Positions 18,468 through 27,041 of a stretch of DNA of 64,000 nt are shown here, piece after piece. Source of the DNA: CAJWKT01 sp964465375 (GTDB lineage Bacteria > Pseudomonadota > Gammaproteobacteria > Steroidobacterales > Rariloculaceae); assembly GCA_964465375.1 (NCBI GenBank), contig CAYXIJ010000002.1, positions 1-64,000 of the forward strand, in the 5' to 3' direction. The first letter of the stretch is position 1; the number at the start of each line of letters is the position of its first letter. The notes under the pieces are model-generated. The model was not told the DNA's origin. It saw nothing but the letters and a program-made list of their open reading frames with translations, and searched no databases. Made by a program: the position numbers and the translations under genes.

Positions 18468-19235
18468 CTAAACTATCTCAAGCCAAGGGCTAGGCACGTC
18501 TTGACTTGCAATGTGCAATTTTTGGCTAGGCCCGTCTAAAAAACCCTTGAGGGATTCAGTTACACGATCGGGTGAATTGTTTTTTTGGCTCAAGTGTAAA
18601 GCGATGGTCCACTGCAACCCCTCATGCTTGACCCTTGCTAACAAGTCAGCCGCCTGATCATTGCTCAAGTGACCAAGTTGCGAGGTGACTCTTTCCTTAA
18701 CTGCTTTTGGGTATTGGCCTTGCCAAAGCACTTCCGAGTCATGATTACACTCAATCCCCAGCGCGTCACAACCTACTAAGCAGCCAAGGATGTGGGGGGT
18801 GACGTGCCCGGTATCGGTAATGACGCCAAGCCGGCGATCTGCCGCTGTAAATACATACTGACACGGCTCACGCGCATCATGGGGTACTGGGTAGGGCTGA
18901 ACACCGATTTTGTCAAACACCAGTTTTTCCTGGTAACTAAAGGTTTGCAGGGTTGGTAAATCATCGGCACCCAAGGCAGCGGCAGTTCCGCGGGTCATCC
19001 ACACTTGTATGCCAAAACAACGCGCAAAATGAGCCACACTTTTCGTATGATCAGAATGCTCATGCGTTACCAGCAGTGCTGATATTTCGCTAGGATGACG
19101 GCCGAGTGAGGCCATACGACCATTAATAGCCTTTACGCTCAGGCCACAATCAATCATCAAGAGAGTCTTATGGAACTCGACAAGGAGTGCGTTACCACGG
19201 CTACCACTCCCCAGTGAACAGAACCGGAGCGTCAC
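18468..19235 (-). CDS. YycJ/WalJ-like MBL-fold hydrolase
   Basis: This is a 255-residue metallo-beta-lactamase-fold protein beginning LRFCSLGSGSRGNALLV, the hallmark of the YycJ group. The metal motif THEHSDHTKSV is at about residues 58-68, and further ligands are likely at TDTGHVTP and CNHDSE. Family members have been linked to exonuclease activity and cell-wall or DNA metabolism in Firmicutes; the role in proteobacteria is not settled. It follows the DUF1820 gene by 16 bp and is probably co-transcribed with it. Confidence 0.88.
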   Translation of the reverse strand: MTLRFCSLGSGSRGNALLVEFHKTLLMIDCGLSVKAINGRMASLGRHPSEISALLVTHEHSDHTKSVAHFARCFGIQVWMTRGTAAALGADDLPTLQTFSYQEKLVFDKIGVQPYPVPHDAREPCQYVFTAADRRLGVITDTGHVTPHILGCLVGCDALGIECNHDSEVLWQGQYPKAVKERVTSQLGHLSNDQAADLLARVKHEGLQWTIALHLSQKNNSPDRVTESLKGFLDGPSQKLHIASQDVPSPWLEIV

Positions 19236-19251
19236 AATTCACCTAGCTGGT

Positions 19252-19605
19252 TCACTTGTCCCCAGATCCACCCTTGCCACCTTCTCCGGGCGGCGTGTAC
19301 ATGGGCATGGGAAATTGCGTGACATTACTGCCTTCGGCGCTGATCACCTTGCTGACGCCCTGCTTCTCCACCTCGTCAATGCGAATGATTGAATGAAGAG
19401 GCAGGTAAGTTCGAGTCACCCCTTCGAACTCAGTTTGTATTCGCTCCTCAGAAGGATCAACCACTAGGGAAGAGCGGGCACCAAATATCAATTCCTCTAT
19501 TTCCACGAAACCGAACAACGAACCGTGACCTACGTGCTTGGCATAAACTTCATAAACCTTCCCCTGGTTCATGAAGACTACTTTGTAAATTGGTTTCGAA
19601 GACAT
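19252..19605 (-). CDS. DUF1820 family protein
   Basis: This is a 117-residue cytoplasmic protein. Its core (PIYKVVFMNQGKVYEVYAKHV, IEELIFG, LPLHSIIRIDEVEKQG) matches DUF1820, a small family almost confined to gammaproteobacteria with no known function. The ATG at 19605 begins the conserved MSSKPIYK; the longer frame to 19689 adds residues not seen in homologues. The tail is Gly- and Lys-rich. It precedes the YycJ-like gene on the same strand and is divergent from crcB. Confidence 0.85.
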   Translation of the reverse strand: MSSKPIYKVVFMNQGKVYEVYAKHVGHGSLFGFVEIEELIFGARSSLVVDPSEERIQTEFEGVTRTYLPLHSIIRIDEVEKQGVSKVISAEGSNVTQFPMPMYTPPGEGGKGGSGDK

Positions 19606-19797
19606 CTTAAGTAGGGCCTTGGTGAGCATGCGAAGCTTAGCAGATGTCGCCCGACATGCCGAGCCAAGTATCTGAACTAGCCAAACCACTCACCTATGGT
19701 AACAGCAGTAGTGTTATGCACATCACATGCGCTTTTCAGGATCGCATTGTACACTTCTGCCACTCTTCTTTTCGAAGTGCCACGAGTTAATGAAGCA

Positions 19798-20181
19798 ATG
19801 ATCTACTTCTGGATTGGGCTGGGAAGTGCACTGGGTGGTATGGCCCGCTACTGGTGCTCAGGCCTAGTAATCCGATTGTTTGGGGAAACCTTCCCGTGGG
19901 GAACCCTCATTGTTAATGTGACCGGTTCGCTTGCCATCGGTTTTCTGGCTACATGGCTTTCGCCGGATAGCCGGTTTCTGATTTTCTCAGAACCCCGTTC
20001 ATTTCTAATGATCGGTATTCTTGGTGGCTATACCACATTTTCTTCTTTCAGTTTGCAAACCCTAAATCTAGCCCGGGATGGGGAGTGGCTCCTGGCCCTA
20101 GCCAATATCTTTTTTTCTGTCACTCTATGCCTGATCGCAGTTTTTTTAGGTCACACGACCGCATCACACTTCGGCCGCTAG
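19798..20181 (+). CDS. crcB: Fluoride ion channel CrcB/Fluc
   Basis: This is a 127-residue, four-helix membrane protein. GGMARYWCSG, FPWGTLIVNVTGS and GGYTTFSSFS (the fluoride-pore Phe and Thr/Ser residues) are the defining motifs. It exports fluoride as a dual-topology dimer. The ATG at 19798 begins the family N-terminus; an upstream extension to 19696 is open but lacks conservation. The crcB fluoride riboswitch consensus was looked for in 19690-19797 and not seen. Confidence 0.92.
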   Translation: MIYFWIGLGSALGGMARYWCSGLVIRLFGETFPWGTLIVNVTGSLAIGFLATWLSPDSRFLIFSEPRSFLMIGILGGYTTFSSFSLQTLNLARDGEWLLALANIFFSVTLCLIAVFLGHTTASHFGR

Positions 20182-20297
20182 GGATTCCCAGCATAGCCCG
20201 TGGGCATGCAGTGCTAATTATCTAGTCACTAATAGCCAATCTGCTTACACAATCACACCTGCGACTGGTACCCCTTTCCTGTGCTAGATTGGACTGT

Positions 20298-20388
20298 GGA
20301 GGGATGCCGGAGTGGTCGAACGGGCTTGACTCGAAATCAAGTGACGGGCTTGTCCCGTCCGTGGGTTCGAATCCCACTCCCTCCGCCA
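20298..20388 (+). tRNA. tRNA-Ser (anticodon CGA)
   Basis: A 91-nt class II tRNA folds cleanly. The acceptor GGAGGGA pairs with TCCCTCC, the anticodon stem is CTTGA/TCAAG with loop CTCGAAA (anticodon CGA, reads UCG), there is a long variable arm (GACGGGCTT...), and the T arm GTGGG-TTCGAAT-CCCAC is followed by G and an encoded CCA. It sits between crcB and the cupin gene. Confidence 0.97.
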
Positions 20389-20432
20389 TTATCGAATATA
20401 CCTAATTGATTATTTAGGACTTACGTTAACTG

Positions 20433-20981
20433 CTACCGCGCGCTTGGACTTCGTGCTGGCACAACGTCCATTATCTGCAAAAGTGCTCTCATTGCCTCTG
20501 GATCTCGGCGCTGCTCTTCGGTCATTTCTGCGCGCGCCCAGTAACCATGCTCGTAACCACCGGGCTCAAAAATCATCAGGGCGTGAACGTCTTCTTCTCC
20601 GAGCACCTTCACAGCATGCAGAGTATTTGGCGGTATGTAGACCAAATCTCCGGGTCCTAGGAGTTGGGTCTCGCCATCAACGATCCACTCCATAGAACCT
20701 GAGATTACGAAGAACACTTCACTGTGAAACGTGTGGCTATGCCCAGGTGAGGAATCCAAACCAGGAGAGAAAGTTTCGTCGACGATACTGAAACGTCCCT
20801 CCGACTGTTCCGCGGTAAGTAGGAACTTAGACCTCGAACTTCGAAGTGAATGTGTCTCTGTCGACGCCGCTTTACTGAAAACATGACGATTAGAGGTGGC
20901 GGACGTTTGTGCAGCTCCCTGGCCAACATGCAAAGCCATTGATCCAAGTACGAGTAGCAACGCTATTTTCGCTATTCTCAT
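20433..20981 (-). CDS. Exported cupin-domain protein
   Basis: This is a 182-residue protein with a signal peptide ending near GAAQ (about residue 25). It then has a single small-barrel cupin. Motif 1 is GHSHTFHSEVFFVISG, providing His, His and Glu metal ligands, and motif 2 is PGDLVYIPPNTLHAV, providing the last His. All four ligands are present, so a mononuclear metal site is likely. Cupins of this type act as dioxygenases, isomerases or binding proteins; the substrate is unknown. It is divergent from the TonB receptor at 21492, which might share its inducer. Confidence 0.85.
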   Translation of the reverse strand: MRIAKIALLLVLGSMALHVGQGAAQTSATSNRHVFSKAASTETHSLRSSRSKFLLTAEQSEGRFSIVDETFSPGLDSSPGHSHTFHSEVFFVISGSMEWIVDGETQLLGPGDLVYIPPNTLHAVKVLGEEDVHALMIFEPGGYEHGYWARAEMTEEQRRDPEAMRALLQIMDVVPARSPSAR

Positions 20982-21263
20982 TTTGCCCTCTCCGTGATCT
21001 TCTTCTTTTACAGAATATGCGATCGACTTCTCCCTGGGAAGACTATTTTGGCGTTAACGTGACTGATATGGCGCTTGTTGAGGGATATAGCTGTGTACGT
21101 TCGCGACCTCACAGATGAACGTCACATATTAGGCCCCGGAAGTGATTTCCAAAGCAAAAGCTTCAACAAAACGATCCATGATACCGGCGGTATTGCGCGA
21201 GAGCGCGGGTGAAGGTTAAGCGTATCGTGGAGTTATTATTTCAGGAACTAACTAATACCGCTA

Positions 21264-21296
21264 GATATCCGGGTGCAGCTATCGCGCCCGGATATC
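21264..21296. repeat. Perfect 10-bp inverted repeat (possible operator or hairpin)
   Basis: GATATCCGGG at 21264-21273 is mirrored exactly by CCCGGATATC at 21287-21296, with a 13-base spacer. No T-run follows, so it is unlikely to be an intrinsic terminator. It lies about 120 bp upstream of the -10-like element of the TonB receptor. It could be an operator or an mRNA-end hairpin; this is inferred from position only. Confidence 0.5.
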
Positions 21297-21392
21297 GAAG
21301 CGCTATCCTTCAAATACCCACATAAAGTAGCCCGCGACGTTGGTTTCTCAGATTGATTCTGGTAGTTTAGATCGCGCTTTCTGTCTGATTCG

Positions 21393-21423
21393 TTGTTTAT
21401 AAGCAACAAATTGACAGTATAAT
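21393..21423 (+). promoter_or_regulatory. Putative sigma-70 promoter for the TonB receptor
   Basis: TATAAT at 21418-21423 matches the -10 consensus, with TTGTTT at 21393-21398 as a weak -35 at 19 bp. The -35 lies inside a small palindrome, TTGTT-N7-AACAA, that a regulator could bind. Transcription would start near 21430, which supports the ATG at 21492 rather than the earlier in-frame ATG at 21429. Confidence 0.5.
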
Positions 21424-21491
21424 CTTAAATGTCGCACGCCCCTCAGGAGTGGGCTGCTGGCTTGGCCCGTTGGCATACATTGGAGGTTCTC

Positions 21492-24077
21492 ATGACTAGA
21501 CGTACCAATAGTTTTCTTCGCTATACCACGATAACTGTGTTTGTTTTAGGTCTAGGCCTAGCGGGGGGAATTGGTCAACTATCTGCCCAAGGTCTTGAGG
21601 AAATCATCGTTGTGGCCCAAAAGCGAGAGGAAAACATTCAAGATGTGCCGCTTTCTGTCTCGGCGTACAACGCAAATTTTTTAGAGGAAAATTCGGTCAA
21701 AGATGTGTTTGACTTGATGACCAGCGTACCTGGCCTGATAGTCAGTGCGAATAACACAGCCAGTACCTCCAATTTTTCAATTCGCGGTATAGGAACGGGC
21801 GGCCAGAATTTTGGACTGGAATCCTCTGTGGGACTCTATGTAGATGGGTCCTACCGCTCCCGTCAGAGCTCCATGATTAACCAGTTGGTGGATATAGAGA
21901 GTGTAGAGGTCCTGCGGGGACCCCAGGGAACACTATTCGGAAAAAATACATCTTCGGGGGCCTTATTAGTCAGAACAAAAGCACCATCTCATGATCAGGA
22001 TGCATATGTAGAGCTGGGAATAGGATCGGACAGTCTTAAAAACTTCAGCGCTGCATTCAATCACAGCATCATTGATGGGGAATTGGCCAGTCGTACCACT
22101 GTTTTCACCAGTAACAGGGACGGGTTTGTAGGGGTAACCAACATGCCGGGTGTCACTCTTAACGAGCGTGACCGGGCTGGAATTCGTCATCAGTATCTTT
22201 TCACGCCAAGTGATACCCTCAGTGTTCGAATCATTGCAGATTATTCAGAGATCAACGAACTGTGCTGTGGCGCCCTGAGCTTAAAGGACAGTCTCGTGGC
22301 ATCGGGCAGAACAGCTGGCGGCAAACCCATTCCGGGAACAGATGCAATCATGACGGCACTGGGCGGAACTGTATTCAAAACCGGAACTTTTGGTAACCTT
22401 GAAATGGCTACAAATACGCTACCAGATTCAAAAAGCAAGGATCGGGGCATATCGGTTGAAATAGTCAAAGACCTTGAAAATGTGCAGTTCACCTCACACA
22501 CAGCAAGTCGTAAATTCGATACCCACGATGTGTTCGACGTAGACTTCACAAACGTTGACCTAGCGTGGCGGGACTATGGAGCGGAACAGCAATCTTTCAC
22601 TCAGGAATTCCGTATAGCGAGTAATAGTGATGGTCGTGTGAACTACCAGCTAGGAGCATATTTCTATAAACAGGAGCTAAACGGCAAAGACGACTTGGGT
22701 GCGGGAGCCTCCCTCAACAATTACGTCATCGCTGCCTCCCCCGATGTGCTGGGCGCGCTAATAACAAACGCAAGTCCAGGCCTTTTAGGCTTTATCAATC
22801 TGGCGTACGGACAAAGTTTTCCGCTAACGCTAGCGCCAGCTGTTCAGGCTGGCAGCGTCATTAAAGACAGGTCCTATCAGGACCATGACTCGATGGCCAT
22901 ATTCGGGAAACTTGACTTCGACCTGTCAGAAACCATGGCCTTATCAGTGGGCCTCCGCTACACGGAAGAAAACAAAGATATGGTGAGTACTTTCAATGAA
23001 AGTATCAACATTCCGGGGCGGACCGATTTGAACACGACGGCTATAACAGCGGTACTTGGGATAGCGGGTCACCAGGCACTCGCGTTTCAGGGCTTGCCCC
23101 ACAATCCCGCCCTGGCAGCAGGAAATGCTGCGCCATTCCTACCGGCAATGGCCGTTTTGTTTAAACCCGGCTGGGCTAATTGCTCGGTGTCTCCGCGTCT
23201 TTGTCCGAGGGATGACCTGGATGTACTGCTCAACGATTCTCAGGTCACGGGGGATTTGACTTTAACCATCCGGCCGGATGAGCAAACCATGTATTACGGA
23301 TCCTTTGCTACTGGATACAAATCCGGGGGCACGAACACAGACCGTATTGGTTTCGGTTTTGCTCCCAAATTTGGGCCCGAGTACACAGAGACCTTTGAGT
23401 TAGGTGTCAAAAAAGATTTCCTAGATCCGACCTTACGCTTAAATCTGGCCCTACACTGGACTAAGGTTGACGACTTTCAGACAAACACCTTTACCGGAAC
23501 CGCATTCAATCTGCAAAATGCGGGCAGTATCGATGTATCCGGCGCAGAGTTGGAGTTGTGGTGGCTTCCGAATGACTCTACCAACTTGTCCTTGGCTTGG
23601 ACTTTCACTGAAGCCGAGTTCAACACCTTTAAGGCAGGAAATTGCCAACTCGCCAACGTATTCCACACCGGAGACCTAGGTGAAGCGGTTCAAAATGCAA
23701 CCAAGGGCTACTGTGATAGAAGTGGGGACCGGGTCGGTGGCGTTTCGGACAACCACGTAGTCTTTAACGCATCGAAAAGTTTTCAGTTAGGGTCGGGCAA
23801 CGAAATATTTTTCGGTGGTGAATATATCTACTACTCTGACATGATGATGCATAACAATAATGATCCTTTTGCCCTACAGAAAGGTGTAGGGCTCACGAAC
23901 ATCAGGGCCGGAGTGACTTTGCCCGACAGTGGTGTTGATGTGACCTTCTGGATCAGAAATGCTGATGATGAAAGATGGCATGGAACCGTGTTTGATGCCC
24001 CACTGCAAACTGGGAAATTGGGCACCTATCCCAGGGAAGGTCGAACGGTTGGCCTATCAGTCAGGAAAAATTTCTAA
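21492..24077 (+). CDS. TonB-dependent outer-membrane receptor
   Basis: This is an 861-residue receptor. The ATG at 21492 has GGAGG seven bases upstream and starts a signal peptide (about residues 1-33, ending near LSAQ). A TonB-box-like EEIIVVAQKRE follows, then the plug domain with DIESVEVLRGPQGTLFGKN and a long beta-barrel ending in VGLSVRKNF (terminal Phe). This type (VVVTAxKREE start, RGPQGTLFGKNT) is the large family common in sphingomonads and marine gammaproteobacteria, where it imports sterols, aromatics, glycans or siderophores; the ligand is not evident. The extracellular loops are long, and one contains a CSVSPRLC cysteine pair. It is divergent from the cupin gene. Confidence 0.95.
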   Translation: MTRRTNSFLRYTTITVFVLGLGLAGGIGQLSAQGLEEIIVVAQKREENIQDVPLSVSAYNANFLEENSVKDVFDLMTSVPGLIVSANNTASTSNFSIRGIGTGGQNFGLESSVGLYVDGSYRSRQSSMINQLVDIESVEVLRGPQGTLFGKNTSSGALLVRTKAPSHDQDAYVELGIGSDSLKNFSAAFNHSIIDGELASRTTVFTSNRDGFVGVTNMPGVTLNERDRAGIRHQYLFTPSDTLSVRIIADYSEINELCCGALSLKDSLVASGRTAGGKPIPGTDAIMTALGGTVFKTGTFGNLEMATNTLPDSKSKDRGISVEIVKDLENVQFTSHTASRKFDTHDVFDVDFTNVDLAWRDYGAEQQSFTQEFRIASNSDGRVNYQLGAYFYKQELNGKDDLGAGASLNNYVIAASPDVLGALITNASPGLLGFINLAYGQSFPLTLAPAVQAGSVIKDRSYQDHDSMAIFGKLDFDLSETMALSVGLRYTEENKDMVSTFNESINIPGRTDLNTTAITAVLGIAGHQALAFQGLPHNPALAAGNAAPFLPAMAVLFKPGWANCSVSPRLCPRDDLDVLLNDSQVTGDLTLTIRPDEQTMYYGSFATGYKSGGTNTDRIGFGFAPKFGPEYTETFELGVKKDFLDPTLRLNLALHWTKVDDFQTNTFTGTAFNLQNAGSIDVSGAELELWWLPNDSTNLSLAWTFTEAEFNTFKAGNCQLANVFHTGDLGEAVQNATKGYCDRSGDRVGGVSDNHVVFNASKSFQLGSGNEIFFGGEYIYYSDMMMHNNNDPFALQKGVGLTNIRAGVTLPDSGVDVTFWIRNADDERWHGTVFDAPLQTGKLGTYPREGRTVGLSVRKNF

Positions 24078-24116
24078 CGAAATCCCCTACTCTTTGCCAC
24101 TATTAGCTGCGCCGAA

Positions 24117-24140
24117 CGGCTCCCCTTACGAGGGGGGCCG
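24117..24140 (+). terminator. GC-rich hairpin downstream of the TonB receptor
   Basis: CGGCTCCCC (24117-24125) can pair along nine positions, with one T-G wobble, with GGGGGGCCG (24132-24140) around the loop TTACGA. It lies about 40 bp after the receptor stop. No U-tract follows, so it may stabilise the transcript end rather than act as a full intrinsic terminator. Confidence 0.4.
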
Positions 24141-24240
24141 CTTGCAGTGTGCCGGAAAACACAAACTGACTCTTTCATAACTCACGCATATGTGAAGAGA
24201 AGGGCGGTGGTCGGGAAAATCTTTTTCCCCCTCTCGTTTT

Positions 24241-24855
24241 TTATCTAAAGACCTGCCAAGGGCGTGTCTTCAATTGGCTCCTGCAAACTTCCAACTGATC
24301 CGCATGCATTGCGCTGCGCTCACGTACTTCCTGTGCATACCTTTTGACATCATTATTATTTCTCCAAGCCCCAGTCCGATACCCACCCAAACCTTCGTAA
24401 TAGGCGATGTAAAGATGATAGGCGTCATTTTTTGCGATACCGAGAACTCTGTGAGATCGGTCGTTGTACCAACCAATAAAATCAATTGCATCAGAAAAAT
24501 TATTCCTTGCAGCCAACCGGCCCTTTCCCGTGTCAGCTAAATAATCCTCCCAGGCCGCATCGGTTATCTGGGCATACCCAAAGGCATCTGAAATACGCCC
24601 CCAGGGGATCACTCCCAGCAAATACCGTCGCGGTGGGCGGGCATTAGCTCGATAGCTAGACTCCCGATAGACAAAACTGAGGGCAATCTCCGGCGGCAAG
24701 TCCCATTGGTTCTCAGCAGCAATCACCGCTCTGTACCATCCGAGGTTTCCGGAAAAAATGAGGCAAGCATCATGGGGACTGGCTGGTGGAAGACTGGCAC
24801 ACCCTGTCAGGCCAAGCGTACAAAGCACCAAGCATCTTGCTAGCGTAGCTCTCAT
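24241..24855 (-). CDS. SLT-domain lipoprotein (putative lytic transglycosylase)
   Basis: This is a 204-residue lipoprotein. The ATG at 24855 opens a signal peptide with lipobox LTGC (Cys near residue 18). The rest is a compact SLT lysozyme-like domain: ALSFVYRESSYRANA with the catalytic Glu, ISDAFGYAQIT, and YIAYYEGLGGY. It should cleave peptidoglycan from the outer-membrane side. It is convergent with the TonB receptor and about 290 bp from mltF, so two transglycosylase genes lie back to back. The longer frame to 24909 lacks a signal at its N-terminus. Confidence 0.85.
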   Translation of the reverse strand: MRATLARCLVLCTLGLTGCASLPPASPHDACLIFSGNLGWYRAVIAAENQWDLPPEIALSFVYRESSYRANARPPRRYLLGVIPWGRISDAFGYAQITDAAWEDYLADTGKGRLAARNNFSDAIDFIGWYNDRSHRVLGIAKNDAYHLYIAYYEGLGGYRTGAWRNNNDVKRYAQEVRERSAMHADQLEVCRSQLKTRPWQVFR

Positions 24856-25146
24856 GTGAAAAAACTGCGGTCCACAAACACCAAGCATAGCAAAATTAGC
24901 CCCGGTCAATGGCTCACACTTAAAACTGGCCGCACGCTTAAAATAAATGGATTTTTCGGCAAAAAATGTAGTCCTATATAAATATAACTTATTGATTTAA
25001 TTATAAAAATGACATTGGAATCCACCTAGCGGTATCTGTTATTATTGCGCCTGAGTAGATCGGGCGGTTTGCGGCTAAACCACTGAGCTAGTGTCCAATA
25101 CTAACTATAACAAGGGCTCTGCCAGCAACTTAGGAAGGAAGAGCTG

Positions 25147-26571
25147 TTGCGCGTACTTGTAATCATTGCCCTGAGCGGGTTGGCTGGAACGTGCTCCTTG
25201 CCACCCTTGCTACACGCCCCGAAGTCCCTGCTTGAAGAGATCAGGCAGTCCGGCGAGTTTCGGGTCGTTACCCGTAACAGTCCAGTAACTTTTTACCATG
25301 GAGCCGACCAATCCCGTGGAATCGACTATGAATTAGCCCAAGGTTTTGCGAACTGGCTAGGGGTGGATTTAAAAATTTATGTAGCAGAACCATTTCGCGA
25401 AATCCTTTCCCACATTGCAATGGGTGATGCCCATGTGGGTGCCGCTGGGCTAACAGTAACCGAGTCAAGCAAAGCGTTAGTTGACTTCGGCCCCACGTAT
25501 CAAATCGTCAACCAGCAACTCATTTACAAAGTCGGTACCCGAAAACCGCAAACTATTGAGGATGTGCTCGAAAAAAACATAGAAATTGTTGCCGGCTCCG
25601 CCCATGTCAGTGTACTTGAAGATCATTATAGGCAACATCCGTCACTACGCTGGGTTGAAAACCCCCATACTAATGCTGAGGAGTTACTAAGAAAGGTCAG
25701 TGCGGGGTTGATTGATTACACTGTCATAAATTCCAATGTCTTTGAAATACTTCGCCATTTGCACCCGGATACTCGGGCTGCATTCAATTTAGGTATACAG
25801 AAACAGATTGCCTGGGCGCTACCTAAAACAGGTGATCAATCCTTAAGCGAGAGTGTCTCGTCTTATTTTTCTGAGATCCAGGCTAACGGGGAACTTCAGA
25901 AAATTCAGGATCGCTATTCTTTTCACACTCTTGATTTCGATTACGTAGGAAGTAGATCTTTCTTGCGACATTTCGAATTGCGTCTCCCAAAATATAGGGA
26001 CTTTTTTATTAAAGCGGCCGAGGACACGAGGCTAGACTGGCGCCTGCTGGCTGCAATGGCCTACCAAGAGTCTCACTGGGACCCCCAGGCTATCTCCTTT
26101 ACTCATGTTAAAGGTCTCATGATGCTGACCCAAAAAACGGCAGCTATGATGGGAGTAGAGGATAGGACGGACGCGCAGGAAAGCATAGAGGGCGGGGCAC
26201 GTTATTTTATTAGGACTTTGGAGAAATTCCCTGAGCGAATTAGCGAGCCTGATCGAATTCGTTTTGCGCTCGCTGCGTATAATGTAGGCTTTGGGCATCT
26301 CGAAGATGCCCGCGTAATTACTGAAATCCAGGGCGGCAATCCAGATCGCTGGAATGATGTACAAAAACGGCTGCCGCTGTTGAGTGAGAAAGAATGGTAT
26401 GAGCGTGTCTCGCGTGGCTATGCCCGAGGGCATGAACCAGTGCAATATGTGAGCAGCATCGAACGGTACTACAACTACCTCCTATGGATGACCGCCCAGG
26501 AAATATCTGCTGAGCTACATCTACCTTATGACGAGCAGGCTATAGGACAAAAAACAGGAATCGGTTACTAG
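25147..26571 (+). CDS. mltF: Membrane-bound lytic murein transglycosylase F
   Basis: This is a 474-residue two-domain protein. Residues about 35-270 are a periplasmic solute-binding (SBP3) domain, and about 285-440 are an SLT transglycosylase domain with catalytic MAYQESHWDP, VKGLMMLT and ALAAYNVGFGH. It cleaves glycan strands and may sense cell-wall fragments. The start is TTG at 25147, with AAGGAAGAG just upstream; the N-terminus is a short hydrophobic signal or anchor containing a Cys (LAGTCSLPP) that could be a lipobox. The 3' end overlaps tadA by four bases tail to tail. The mltF-tadA neighbourhood close to purL is conserved in gammaproteobacteria. Confidence 0.95.
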   Translation: MRVLVIIALSGLAGTCSLPPLLHAPKSLLEEIRQSGEFRVVTRNSPVTFYHGADQSRGIDYELAQGFANWLGVDLKIYVAEPFREILSHIAMGDAHVGAAGLTVTESSKALVDFGPTYQIVNQQLIYKVGTRKPQTIEDVLEKNIEIVAGSAHVSVLEDHYRQHPSLRWVENPHTNAEELLRKVSAGLIDYTVINSNVFEILRHLHPDTRAAFNLGIQKQIAWALPKTGDQSLSESVSSYFSEIQANGELQKIQDRYSFHTLDFDYVGSRSFLRHFELRLPKYRDFFIKAAEDTRLDWRLLAAMAYQESHWDPQAISFTHVKGLMMLTQKTAAMMGVEDRTDAQESIEGGARYFIRTLEKFPERISEPDRIRFALAAYNVGFGHLEDARVITEIQGGNPDRWNDVQKRLPLLSEKEWYERVSRGYARGHEPVQYVSSIERYYNYLLWMTAQEISAELHLPYDEQAIGQKTGIGY

Positions 26572-27041
26572 CGCCGCCGATCCTGAAAGAAATGCTGTAA
26601 CAACAAGGCACTCTCAGCCTCGAGGACTCCGCTTGTAACCTCTAGCTGATGATTTAAGTCCGAACTTTCGGCCAAATTGGAGACAGAACCTAAAGCGCCT
26701 GCACGTGGGTCTTTGGCCCCAAAAACCACTCTTTTAACACGTGCATGAATCAAAGCACCCGCACACATAGAGCAAGGCTCTAAACTCACGTAGAGTGTGG
26801 TTCCCGGTAAGCGATAGTTGCCTACTACCGCCCCAGCCTTCCTGAGGACCTCAATCTCTGCATGAGCAGTGGGGTCATGGCTCACAATAGGGCAATTAGC
26901 CGCTTCCGCTAAGGTAGATCCGTGGGCATCCACCAGTAAGGCCCCTACAGGCACCTCTCCCGCTGCTGCTGCTGCCTTAGCTAACACCAGAGCACGGGCC
27001 ATAAGCGACGCGTCAAGCCCTTTAGCCACTCTCATGTTCAT
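26568..27041 (-). CDS. tadA: tRNA-specific adenosine deaminase
   Basis: This is a 157-residue cytidine-deaminase-fold enzyme. HAEIEVLRKAG supplies the zinc His and the catalytic Glu, and PCSMCAGALIHARV supplies the two zinc cysteines. It deaminates A34 to inosine in tRNA-Arg(ACG) and is usually essential. The length fits the family. It lies directly downstream of nadB with no gap (27041/27042), so it may be read on the nadA-nadB transcript. Confidence 0.96.
   Translation of the reverse strand: MNMRVAKGLDASLMARALVLAKAAAAAGEVPVGALLVDAHGSTLAEAANCPIVSHDPTAHAEIEVLRKAGAVVGNYRLPGTTLYVSLEPCSMCAGALIHARVKRVVFGAKDPRAGALGSVSNLAESSDLNHQLEVTSGVLEAESALLLQHFFQDRRR

Larger units (their letters stand above)
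20982..21491. other. Intergenic region between divergent cupin and TonB-receptor genes
   Basis: About 510 bp with no convincing gene; short frames here lack a start, a ribosome site or recognisable composition. It holds the inverted repeat at 21264-21296 and the promoter-like elements before the receptor, and is the likely control region for both flanking genes. Confidence 0.6.

Noticed and set aside
19606..19689. Longer N-terminus for the DUF1820 protein
   Set aside because: The added residues are not like the family start and the internal ATG fits homologues.
19690..19797. Fluoride (crcB) riboswitch upstream of crcB
   Set aside because: The conserved GGNGAUGG and pseudoknot segments are not present, and the region is short.
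24990..25110. tRNA-like stretch before mltF (GGCGGTTTGCGGCTAAACCAC)
   Set aside because: Only one short hairpin forms. There is no T arm or matching acceptor stem.
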